NCBI GenBank assembly: GCA_947478535.1
Contig: CANJXD010000090.1
Span: forward strand, 1 to 14,818
DNA length: 14,818 bases
Direction of reading: 5' to 3'
Source: Acetobacteraceae bacterium
GTDB taxonomy: Bacteria > Pseudomonadota > Alphaproteobacteria > Acetobacterales > Acetobacteraceae
The translations under genes were made by a program, and so were the position numbers. The notes under the pieces were generated by a model. That model searched no databases. It was not told the origin of the DNA and was given only the letters and a program-made list of their open reading frames with translations. Every line of letters begins with the position of its first letter. Positions within the stretch are counted from its first letter, which is position 1. This document shows, piece by piece, positions 1 through 6,277 of this stretch.

Positions 1-536
1 ATGCCGTTCACACCAGGGGCGAAGCGGCAATAGACGACGAAGACGCTGGCATCCTCGGTATTCGAGGTGAAGACCTTGCCGCCATTCAGGCGAAACCCGT
101 TGCCATCCTTCGTGCAACTGGTCTTGAGGTCGGTCAGCGCCGATCCCGCATCTGGCTCCGTCATGCCGACCGCGGCGATCGTCTCGCCCTTCAGCAGCGG
201 CGTGAAGAAGCGTTCTTTCTGCTCCGGCGATGCGTATTCGGCAAACGTCCGAAAGGCGCCGAAATTGCCGGCCTGGAGCACATCCGCGCTGCGCGGGCAG
301 ACATAGGCGATCTGTTCCATCGCCAGCACGGCGTCGAACAGCGTGCCGCCCTGGCCGCCATCGGCTTCCGGCAGCATGATGCCGAACAGGCCATTCTCGG
401 CCATCAGCTTCGCGATATCCCAGGGGAAGCGCTCATCATGCGCGCGCGCCACCGCATCCTTCGCGAGATGCGCCTCGGCGAATCGGCGGACGCTGTCCTG
501 GAAGGCGGTCTGTTCTTCGGAAAGACGGAAATCCAT
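1..536 (-). CDS. Acyl-CoA dehydrogenase, N-terminal part (cut by window edge)
   Basis: This is the N-terminal 178 residues of an acyl-CoA dehydrogenase, an FAD enzyme that introduces the alpha-beta double bond into acyl-CoA thioesters. Family members are usually about 370-400 aa, so roughly half is visible. It opens MDFRLSEEQTAFQDSVRRFA, the typical helical N-terminal domain. The stretch AVGMTEPDAGSALTDLKT (about residues 122-139) is the conserved flavin-contacting segment at the start of the beta domain, followed by the family-typical LNGGKVFTSN. The catalytic glutamate lies beyond the window. The ATG at 536-534 overlaps the TGA of the upstream dehydrogenase gene (TGATG), so the two are translationally coupled. 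The exact acyl substrate cannot be read from this half. Confidence 0.9.
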   Translation of the reverse strand, partial: MDFRLSEEQTAFQDSVRRFAEAHLAKDAVARAHDERFPWDIAKLMAENGLFGIMLPEADGGQGGTLFDAVLAMEQIAYVCPRSADVLQAGNFGAFRTFAEYASPEQKERFFTPLLKGETIAAVGMTEPDAGSALTDLKTSCTKDGNGFRLNGGKVFTSNTEDASVFVVYCRFAPGVNG

Positions 537-1447
537 CAGACGGGGTCCCAGGAGAAGACATCGCCGCTGCGTTCCAGCGGCAGGAAGTGGCGGCGCATGG
601 CGGGGATGGCGGTCTCGCCGATCGCCTCGGGGGTCCAGCCTTCGCCGCTATGGACGCTGCGGATCGGGCGGGGCTGGCTGAACAGGAACAATTCATTGTG
701 CCGGGCGGCGAAGATCTGGCCGGTGACGTCCTTCGCGGCATCGGAGGCGAGATAGACGGCGAGCGGCGCGTTCTTGTCCGGCGTCATCTGCTGCAACCGC
801 GCGACGCGGGCGCGTTCCGCCTCCGTGCTCGCGGGGATGGAACTGGTCATGCGGGACCAGGCGAAGGGCGCGATGCAGTTCGACCGGACGCCGAAGCGCT
901 GCATGTCGAGGGCGATCGACTTCGACATCGCCGCGATGCCGAGTTTCGCCGCCGAATAATTCGCCTGCCCGAAATTGCCGATGAGGCCGGAGGTGGAGGT
1001 CATGTGCACGAAGGCACCGGAGCCTTGCTTCCGAAAATGCTCGGCGGCGGCACGGCTGACGAAGAAGCTGCCGTTCAGGTGGACATTGATGACGGAGAGC
1101 CATTCCTCCGCCGACATCTTGTGGAAGATCTGGTCGCGCAGGATGCCGGCATTGTTCACGACGATATCGATGCGGCCGAAGGCATCGAGCGCCGTCTGCA
1201 CGATGCGCTGCCCGCCCGCCCATTCCGCCACGCTGTCGGTATTCGTCACCGCGCGGCCGCCACGCTGTTCGATGATGGCGACGGTCTGCTGGCCAGGCGT
1301 CGCGCTGGTCGGGCCCTCGCCGGTCAAGCTGGCGCCGATATCGTTGACCACGACCGCGGCGCCGGCGAGCGCCATGGCGATGGCGATCTCCCGCCCGATC
1401 CCGCCGCCCGCACCGGTCACCACTGCGACCTTGCCATCGAGCATCAT
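536..1447 (-). CDS. SDR family NAD(P)-dependent oxidoreductase
   Basis: This 303-aa classical short-chain dehydrogenase has the cofactor motif TGAGGGIG (residues 11-18), NNAG (98-101), and a catalytic Ser near 151 with YSAAK giving Tyr164 and Lys168. Family members normally end near 250 aa. Here about 50 extra residues follow GQIFAARHNELFLFSQPRP, as in the dehydrogenase domains of peroxisomal-type hydratase/dehydrogenase enzymes and their bacterial stand-alone relatives. The likely role is oxidation or reduction of a 3-hydroxyacyl-CoA or related intermediate, in keeping with the coupled acyl-CoA dehydrogenase downstream. The start has AGGAGG 8 nt before the first of two adjacent ATG codons, and either could serve. 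The substrate is inference. The fold and chemistry are clear. Confidence 0.88.
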   Translation of the reverse strand: MMLDGKVAVVTGAGGGIGREIAIAMALAGAAVVVNDIGASLTGEGPTSATPGQQTVAIIEQRGGRAVTNTDSVAEWAGGQRIVQTALDAFGRIDIVVNNAGILRDQIFHKMSAEEWLSVINVHLNGSFFVSRAAAEHFRKQGSGAFVHMTSTSGLIGNFGQANYSAAKLGIAAMSKSIALDMQRFGVRSNCIAPFAWSRMTSSIPASTEAERARVARLQQMTPDKNAPLAVYLASDAAKDVTGQIFAARHNELFLFSQPRPIRSVHSGEGWTPEAIGETAIPAMRRHFLPLERSGDVFSWDPV

Positions 1448-1475
1448 GCTGGCTGCCTCCTCCTTGCGCAGAGGC

Positions 1476-1504
1476 GTTCTAGTCCCGGTCGATCGGATCG
1501 TGAA
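1476..1504 (-). promoter_or_regulatory. Candidate sigma70-type promoter for the SDR/acyl-CoA dehydrogenase operon
   Basis: On the minus strand, TTCACG (1504-1499) and TAGAAC (1481-1476) each match 4 of 6 consensus positions of the -35 and -10 boxes, with a 17-nt spacer. The predicted start lies about 20 nt before the SDR ATG. This is prediction from pattern only. GC-rich genomes give chance matches of this quality. Confidence 0.35.
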
Positions 1505-1510
1505 GCCGGG

Positions 1511-1538
1511 TTGCCCCCACCGCCCCGCGCACTATTCT
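1511..1538 (+). promoter_or_regulatory. Candidate sigma70-type promoter for the ABC importer operon
   Basis: TTGCCC (1511-1516) and TATTCT (1533-1538) each match 4 of 6 consensus positions, with a 16-nt spacer. Transcription would start near 1545, giving a leader of about 23 nt before the ATPase ATG at 1568. The -35 box sits only 6 nt from the -35 of the divergent candidate, so one regulator could act on both units. No clear dyad operator was found. Confidence 0.35.
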
Positions 1539-1567
1539 GTTGAGGACAGGCCGGGCAGGGAAGAAAA

Positions 1568-2335
1568 ATGGCGTTCGTCGCCCTTGAGGGGGTCGGTAAG
1601 ACCTTTCGCGGCCGCACTGGCGCCTGGGAAGCCGTGCGCGATTTCACCCTGGAACTGGCGGATGGGGAATTTTTCTGCCTGCTCGGCACCTCCGGCTGCG
1701 GCAAGACCACCGTGCTCAACATGCTGGCGGGCTTCGAGGCGCCGACGGCCGGGCGCATCCTGCTGGAGGGCAAGCCGGTGCGCGGCCCCGGCGCCGATCG
1801 CGGCGTGGTCTTCCAGGGGCATGACAGCCTGTATGACTGGCTGACGGCGCGGGACAATATCGCCTTCGGGTTGCGCCTGCGCGGCCAGGGGCGCAGCGAG
1901 CGTCGCGCGACGGCGGACCGGTTCCTCGACATGGTCGGGCTCACCGGGCAGGGGGACAAGCACCCCTCGGAGCTTTCGGGCGGCATGAAGCAGCGCATCC
2001 AGATCGCCCGCGCCCTGGCGAATGACCCGCGCGTGCTGCTGATGGATGAGCCCTTCGGCGCGCTGGATGCGATGACGCGCGCCGTGCTGCAGAACGAATT
2101 GTCCGAGATCTGGACGAAATCGGGCAAGACCGTGCTGTTCATCACCCATGACATCGAGGAAGCGGTGGCGCTGTCCACCCGCGTCGGCGTCATGAAGCGC
2201 GGGCCTGGCGGCACGCTGAAGGCCGTGGTGCCGGTCGATCTGCCCTTCCCCCGGGTGCGGACCTCGGACGGATTCATGCAGACCTTCCGCCAGGTGCATG
2301 AATTGATCCATGAGGAGATCCACGGCCATGAATAG
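1568..2335 (+). CDS. ABC transporter ATP-binding protein, nitrate/sulfonate/taurine type
   Basis: This 255-aa ATPase has the ABC motifs in order. They are Walker A GTSGCGKTT (40-48), Q-loop Gln83, signature LSGGMKQR (136-143), Walker B LLMDEP with Asp160 and Glu161, D-loop GALD, and switch His194 in ITHDIEEAV. Spacing and sequence match the TauB/SsuB/NrtD group, which energises uptake of nitrate, sulfonates, taurine, riboflavin or pyrimidine precursors. Walker A ends TT where many relatives have ST, a tolerated change. After the Q-loop, GHDSLYDWLT replaces the more usual acidic/hydrophobic run, so the coupling to the permease may be slightly different. The protein acts on the inner membrane face with the permease encoded next, whose start lies inside this gene's last codons. 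The ATG follows AGGGAAG. Confidence 0.93.
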   Translation: MAFVALEGVGKTFRGRTGAWEAVRDFTLELADGEFFCLLGTSGCGKTTVLNMLAGFEAPTAGRILLEGKPVRGPGADRGVVFQGHDSLYDWLTARDNIAFGLRLRGQGRSERRATADRFLDMVGLTGQGDKHPSELSGGMKQRIQIARALANDPRVLLMDEPFGALDAMTRAVLQNELSEIWTKSGKTVLFITHDIEEAVALSTRVGVMKRGPGGTLKAVVPVDLPFPRVRTSDGFMQTFRQVHELIHEEIHGHE

Positions 2336-3089
2336 CCGCCTCGCCACTGTCGGCGGCTATGTCGCGGGCTTCGGGCTGCTGTTCCTGATCTGGCACCTGG
2401 CCGCGATCTTCGTGGTGAAATCCGTGCTGTTCCCGCCGCCCTGGCCGGTGCTGGAACGCGGCGTCGTGCTGATCGAGGACTGGATCCTCCAGGAACAGAT
2501 CGTCGCCTCCATGCGCCGCATCCTGCAGGGCTTCCTGCTGGGCAGCGCGATCGGCATTCCCATCGGCCTCGCCATCGGCAGCTTCCGCCCGGTGCGCCTG
2601 CTGCTGGAACCCTGGACGGAATTCTTCCGCTTCATCCCCGCCGTCGCGATGATCACCGTCTCCGTCATCTGGTTCGGCATCGGAGAGGAGAGCAAGGTCT
2701 TCCTCATCGCGTATACCACCGTCTTCGTGGTGGTGATCGCGACCGCGGCCGGGGTGGGCGCGGTGGGCAAGGACAAGATCCGCGCCGCGCAATGCCTCGG
2801 CGCCTCGAAGTTGCAGATCTTCGCCCTTGTCGCCCTGCCGGCGACGGTGCCCTATATCCTGACGGGCATGCGGCTTGCGATGGCGAATGCCTTCGTTACC
2901 ATCGTGGCGGCGGAACTCATCGCCTCCAATGACGGGCTCGGCAAGATGCTGTGGGATGCCCGCCTGTTCATGCAGGTGGAAGACATCTTCGTCGCGCTGA
3001 TCTCGCTGGGACTACTGGGATTCCTCACAGACCGCGTCTTCCGGCTGGCGATCCGCGCCTTCGCCGGCCGTTTCAACCCGACAATGTGA
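2328..3089 (+). CDS. ABC transporter permease, nitrate/sulfonate/taurine type
   Basis: This 253-aa inner-membrane permease belongs to the BPD_transp_1 family (TauC/SsuC-like). The EAA loop that docks on the ATPase is seen around residues 153-171: AAQCLGASKLQIFALVALP, with the invariant Gly158 and terminal LP. Hydrophobic segments lie near residues 10-30, 66-84, 104-118, 124-146, 185-200 and 218-234, which fits the usual six helices. I chose the ATG at 2328 rather than the upstream in-frame ATG at 2310. GAGGAG (2312-2317) lies 10 nt before it, and it overlaps the ATPase stop as ATGAATAG, a coupling arrangement. The protein pairs with the preceding ATPase and the following binding protein. Confidence 0.92.
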   Translation: MNSRLATVGGYVAGFGLLFLIWHLAAIFVVKSVLFPPPWPVLERGVVLIEDWILQEQIVASMRRILQGFLLGSAIGIPIGLAIGSFRPVRLLLEPWTEFFRFIPAVAMITVSVIWFGIGEESKVFLIAYTTVFVVVIATAAGVGAVGKDKIRAAQCLGASKLQIFALVALPATVPYILTGMRLAMANAFVTIVAAELIASNDGLGKMLWDARLFMQVEDIFVALISLGLLGFLTDRVFRLAIRAFAGRFNPTM

Positions 3090-3108
3090 CCGAACAGGGA
3101 GAACATCC

Positions 3109-4071
3109 ATGCTGAACCGCCGTAACCTTCTGGCCGCGGGCGCCGCCGCCTCGGTGCTGCCCATGCCCGCCTTCGCCCAGGGCGCGCCCATCAAGATCAC
3201 CATCGCGACGGGCGTCGATCCGTCCTTCGCACCCTACTACGTCGCGCGCGAGGCCGGCATCTTCGCCCGCAACGGCCTCGACGTGACGGTGAATACCGGC
3301 CCCTCCGGCTCCGCCATGGTCGCCTTCCTGATCGGCAGCCAGATCAATTCCGCCTATGGCGCCGAACAGGCCGGCGTGTCCGCCCATGTGCGGGACCCGA
3401 ATGTGGTGGCGGTGGCCGAGGGCACGGCGCTGCTGCGCTGGATCAGCGTGCTCGGCCGCAATGTCGAGAACATGGATGCCCTGAAGGGCAAGCGCGTCGG
3501 CGTCGCGCGCGGGACGGGCAGCGAGACCTTCTGGCTTTCCGTCGTCTCCAAGCTCAACCTGAACCCGGCCGACTACACCATCGTCAATGTCGAGGCGCCG
3601 GAGATGGTGGCGGCGCTGGAACGCGGCAACATCGATGCCTTCGCGGTGTGGGAGCCCTGGCCGACCCGCGCGCTGCGCGCCATTCCGAACACCAAGATCC
3701 TGCTCTCGAACGAGGCGATCCAGATCGTCCGCAACTTCGTCTACATGAACAAGGGCTGGGCCGAGGCGAACATGGAGGCGACGCAGCGCCTGATGCGATC
3801 GCTGATCCAGGCGCAGGAGCTTTGCGCCGCCAACCCGGCCGATGCGGCGCAGCATGTCAGCCGCTTCCTCCGCCTCGATCGCGCACTGGTGGCCGACCTG
3901 ATGACGAAGGTCGAGTACAAGATGAACCTGACGCCGGACAGCGCCAGCAACATCCAGCTCGCCATCGACCAGCTGCGCGGGATGAACCAGCTCGCCCGCC
4001 CGGTCACGGTGAATGACGTGATCTGGAAGGCCCCGCTGGCCGGTGTGGCGCCGGATCGCGTGCAGATCTGA
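3109..4071 (+). CDS. ABC transporter substrate-binding protein, SsuA/TauA/NMT1-like
   Basis: This 320-aa periplasmic binding protein begins MLNRRNLLAAG, a twin-arginine-like export motif. A hydrophobic stretch and AFA|QG follow, giving a probable signal peptidase cut after residue 23. The mature part starts like the SsuA/TauA/NMT1 group: PSFAPYYVAREAGIFARNGL (38-57), then GSGSAMVAF-like ligand-loop residues and AFAVWEPWP near 181-189. That group binds nitrate, sulfonates, taurine or thiamine-pyrimidine precursors. The ligand here is not evident from sequence. The gene is 19 nt behind the permease with AGGGAG before its ATG, so it is the third gene of one importer operon. Export through Tat rather than Sec would imply folding in the cytoplasm, but the motif lacks the usual S/T before RR. 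Confidence 0.9.
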   Translation: MLNRRNLLAAGAAASVLPMPAFAQGAPIKITIATGVDPSFAPYYVAREAGIFARNGLDVTVNTGPSGSAMVAFLIGSQINSAYGAEQAGVSAHVRDPNVVAVAEGTALLRWISVLGRNVENMDALKGKRVGVARGTGSETFWLSVVSKLNLNPADYTIVNVEAPEMVAALERGNIDAFAVWEPWPTRALRAIPNTKILLSNEAIQIVRNFVYMNKGWAEANMEATQRLMRSLIQAQELCAANPADAAQHVSRFLRLDRALVADLMTKVEYKMNLTPDSASNIQLAIDQLRGMNQLARPVTVNDVIWKAPLAGVAPDRVQI

Positions 4072-4074
4072 AGC

Positions 4075-4779
4075 CTAGTCACCCTCCGCCAGGGCGCGCA
4101 GCCCTGGCGGATCGGTGATCCGCAGCCCGGCCTTGGCCGGTTCCACCAGGCGCTGGTCCCGCAATTCGGCCAGGGCCGCGTTCACCTTCGGCCGTGTCGC
4201 CGCCACCAGCGCCGCGATCTGGCCCTGCGGCAGCCGGATGATCCCGGCGGGATCGACCGCGGCGAGCTTCAGCAGCGCCGCCGCCAGGCGCTGCGGCAGC
4301 GGGCGCAGCGCCACCTGTTCCACCTGCTCCGTCGTCCGCCGCAGCCTTGCCGCCAGCGTCCGCAGCAGGGCCTGGGCCGTCGCGTGGTCTGTCGCGATCA
4401 CGGCGGCGGCATCGGCGTGGCGGATCATCAGGCCGGAGACTGGCGTCAGTGCCGTGCAATCCGCGCTGCGCGTCCCGCCATCGACCAGGGCAACCTCCCC
4501 CACCGGCTCCCCGGGCCCAGCGAGGCCGAGGGTCAGCTCCCGCCCACCGGGGGTGGAAAGATGCAGGCGGACCAGGCCATCCAGCACCACCAGCATGCCA
4601 TCCGTACCGGGATCGCCCCGGCGGAACACCACCTCCCCATCGCGGTAGCGCACCGCGCGGGCGGCGGCGGCGAGGCGGGCCAGCGCCGGCCCCGGCACGC
4701 CCGCCAAAAGCGGCAGGCGGGCCAGGGCGCGATGCGCCGCCTCGGTCAGCCTACTTCTCCGAAGCGGCGATGATGCCAC
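4075..4779 (-). CDS. Crp/Fnr family transcriptional regulator
   Basis: This is a cyclic-nucleotide-type regulator of about 234 aa. An N-terminal cNMP-binding beta-barrel covers about residues 22-136 and a C-terminal winged helix-turn-helix about 160-225 (LPQGQIAALVAATRPKVNAALAELRDQ). The phosphate-binding cassette GEVALVDGGTRSA (94-106) keeps the Glu, Arg and Ser used by true cAMP binders. There is no FNR-type cysteine cluster. The start is uncertain. An ATG at 4821 would overlap the upstream hydrolase gene by 71 nt, with AGGTGG abutting it. The GTG at 4779 overlaps by 29 nt but lacks a clear ribosome site. I chose the shorter form because it keeps the usual N-terminus. It is cotranscribed behind the hydrolase and converges on the importer. 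Target genes are unknown. Confidence 0.85.
   Translation of the reverse strand: MASSPLRRSRLTEAAHRALARLPLLAGVPGPALARLAAAARAVRYRDGEVVFRRGDPGTDGMLVVLDGLVRLHLSTPGGRELTLGLAGPGEPVGEVALVDGGTRSADCTALTPVSGLMIRHADAAAVIATDHATAQALLRTLAARLRRTTEQVEQVALRPLPQRLAAALLKLAAVDPAGIIRLPQGQIAALVAATRPKVNAALAELRDQRLVEPAKAGLRITDPPGLRALAEGD
4085..4111. terminator. 11-bp perfect inverted repeat at the convergent importer/crp ends
   Basis: Arms TCCGCCAGGGC (4085-4095) and GCCCTGGCGGA (4101-4111) pair perfectly around a 5-nt loop. The hairpin begins 13 nt after the binding-protein stop and lies inside the last codons of the convergent regulator gene. No T-run follows on either strand, so it is not a textbook intrinsic terminator. 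It could be a 3'-end stabiliser or a pause site for both transcripts. Confidence 0.5.
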
Positions 4780-5638
4780 CGGACAGGCTGGCGGGGATGC
4801 GGTTGGTCCAGCGGCCGCCATCCACCTGGGTCACGAAGTCCAGCACCGCGCGGTTGAAGGCGTCCGGGTCTTCCAGGTTCATGGTGTGCCCGCATTTCGG
4901 CATCACCAGCAGCGCACTGCTTTTGATGGTGCGCTTGAGGTAGAGGCTGGCTTCCAGCGTCGGGTCATCCTCATCCCCCGCGATCACCAGCAGCGGCACG
5001 TCCATTTTGCTGAAGCCGTCCTTCAGGTCGAACAGGCTCGGACGGCGGCGCTGCACGCCGTTCATCGTCAGCGCGGAGCCTTCCGTGCTGTGCTCGCAGA
5101 GCTGTTGCTGGAATTCGACGTAGCCGCGCGGGTCCTTCTCCTCGAAGACCAGGCGGGTCGGGCCACGGCTGTAGGTCATGCCGAACTTCGCCATGGTCTC
5201 GCTGCGGATGCGGGCGATGGCGGCATCGGTCTCGGCATGGAATTGCGGCATCTTCTCCGGCGAGGCGCCATACCCGACGCCGGCGGCGACCAGGCTGCGG
5301 CAGAGCGGCGCGTGGCGCAGGCCCATATGCAGCGTGGCGAACCCGCCCATGGACAGTCCGACGACATGGGTCGGGCCGAGGCCGAGGCCGTTGATCACGG
5401 CGGCGATGTCATCCGTCGCGCGGTCCTGGCTGTATTTCGCGGGATCGGACGGCACCTCGGACGGCGTATAGCCCCGCGCAGCATAAGTGATGCAGCGATA
5501 GCGGCGGGAGAAGAAGCGCATCTGCGCTTCCCAGCTCCGGTGGTCGCCGGCGTATTCGTGCACGAACACCATCGGCGTGCCGGAGCCCGCCTCCTCATAG
5601 TAAAGGCTGACACCATCATCGGCGCGGATCGTCGGCAT
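4751..5638 (-). CDS. Alpha/beta fold hydrolase
   Basis: This 295-aa hydrolase has the elements of the alpha/beta fold. The oxyanion-loop region is VFVHEYAGDHRSW (25-36), the nucleophile elbow is GLSMGG (Ser96), the acid is Asp222 or nearby in VIAGDEDDP, and the catalytic base is His251 in KCGHTMNLEDP. The opening MPTIRADDGVSLYYEEAGSG and the cap layout resemble the enol-lactonase, esterase and haloperoxidase-like group, but the substrate cannot be named. I chose the ATG at 5638 because GGAGAG lies 3 nt upstream. A longer in-frame start at 5707 would add 23 low-complexity residues. It is the first gene of a two-gene unit with the Crp-type regulator, which suggests, without proving, a regulated catabolic or detoxifying role. 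Confidence 0.88.
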   Translation of the reverse strand: MPTIRADDGVSLYYEEAGSGTPMVFVHEYAGDHRSWEAQMRFFSRRYRCITYAARGYTPSEVPSDPAKYSQDRATDDIAAVINGLGLGPTHVVGLSMGGFATLHMGLRHAPLCRSLVAAGVGYGASPEKMPQFHAETDAAIARIRSETMAKFGMTYSRGPTRLVFEEKDPRGYVEFQQQLCEHSTEGSALTMNGVQRRRPSLFDLKDGFSKMDVPLLVIAGDEDDPTLEASLYLKRTIKSSALLVMPKCGHTMNLEDPDAFNRAVLDFVTQVDGGRWTNRIPASLSGGIIAASEK

Positions 5639-5674
5639 GGGCTCTCCAAAACTGGTCCCGGGAGGGGGATAGGA

Positions 5675-5693
5675 TCGTGCCGCCGGGGCACGA
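5675..5693. repeat. 7-bp inverted repeat upstream of the hydrolase
   Basis: TCGTGCC (5675-5681), loop GCCGG, GGCACGA (5687-5693). The arms are perfectly complementary and sit 37 nt before the hydrolase ATG, read on the minus strand. It could be a regulator binding site or a leader hairpin. A chance dyad of this size is not unusual in such GC-rich DNA. Confidence 0.3.
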
Positions 5694-5763
5694 CTTCGGC
5701 AAGCCACGATAGACCGTCGGGCATGCCTTGACTCCGGAGGGGGGCGAGCGCATTTGCCAATCC

Positions 5764-5789
5764 GGACCCCTTGGGTCCCCTTTATAGGG
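5764..5789. promoter_or_regulatory. Candidate operator/promoter region of the rrf2-suf operon
   Basis: GGACCC-CTT-GGGTCC (5764-5778) is a perfect 6-bp-arm inverted repeat. It abuts a second dyad, CCCT-TTAT-AGGG (5778-5789), which contains a -10-like TATAGG (5783-5788). The rrf2 GTG is 17 nt further on. No convincing -35 box lies at the right distance, which would fit a promoter that depends on an activator. Autoregulation by the adjacent Rrf2 protein is inference from family habit. Confidence 0.4.
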
Positions 5790-5805
5790 TTGGGGGTGAC
5801 GCCGC

Positions 5806-6267
5806 GTGCTGCGGGTCTCGAAATTCACGGATTACGCCGTGGTGGTGCTGAGCCGCCTGGAAGCCGAGGGGGGCGTGCAGACCGCGCCCGGCCTTGCCAC
5901 CGGGACGGGTATCGCTGAGCCCACGGTCGCCAAGGTCCTGAAGATGCTGGCCCAGTCCGGGCTGGTGGAGGGGCTGCGGGGCGCGCGTGGCGGCTATCGC
6001 CTGTTGCGGCCGTTGCGGTCTCTGCCGCTGGCGGATGTGATCGTGGCCATCGATGGCCCGATCGCACTGACAGCCTGCGTCGATGGCGGCTTCGGCCTCT
6101 GCGAGGCGGAGGAGACCTGCCCCGTCCGCGGGCGCTGGGACCCCGTGAATGCCGCCATCCGCGATGCGCTGGGCGCCATCATGGTCAGCGATATTTCCGC
6201 TGCCGCCCCCACGCCGCGCGCCGTGCCCAGCCTTGCCGCGACCATGCCTGCCCTTATGGCCGAGTAG
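5806..6267 (+). CDS. Rrf2-family SUF operon regulator (IscR/suf-regulator-like)
   Basis: This 153-aa winged helix-turn-helix regulator opens with a family-typical helix ([17 protein letters not shown]). The recognition region [20 protein letters not shown] (35-54) and wing RGARGGYRL (58-66) follow. Three cysteines, C91, C99 and C105, give C-x7-C-x5-C, close to the [2Fe-2S]-binding spacing of IscR. It therefore probably senses cluster supply and controls the seven SUF genes that start 10 nt behind its stop. This type is known as the SUF assembly regulator in Proteobacteria. The GTG start is preceded by GGGGGTG at a suitable distance, and no ATG lies in the right place. About 25 Ala/Pro-rich residues at the C-terminus look disordered. 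Direction of control (repression or activation) cannot be told from sequence. Confidence 0.9.
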   Translation: MLRVSKFTDYAVVVLSRLEAEGGVQTAPGLATGTGIAEPTVAKVLKMLAQSGLVEGLRGARGGYRLLRPLRSLPLADVIVAIDGPIALTACVDGGFGLCEAEETCPVRGRWDPVNAAIRDALGAIMVSDISAAAPTPRAVPSLAATMPALMAE

Positions 6268-6277
6268 GACAAGTTCC

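Noticed and set aside
587..1543. 318-codon plus-strand frame over the SDR gene
   Set aside because: It is a composition artefact opposite a gene with all SDR motifs. Its product has repeated Gly/Arg/Asp runs and no domain.
2274..2792. Asp/His/Glu-rich minus-strand frame opposite the permease
   Set aside because: Its apparent acidic/His repeats are the complement of hydrophobic transmembrane codons, not a metal-binding protein.
5728..5756. TTGACT as a -35 box for the suf operon
   Set aside because: No acceptable -10 lies 16-18 nt downstream, and the resulting leader would be longer than the more likely start near the dyads.
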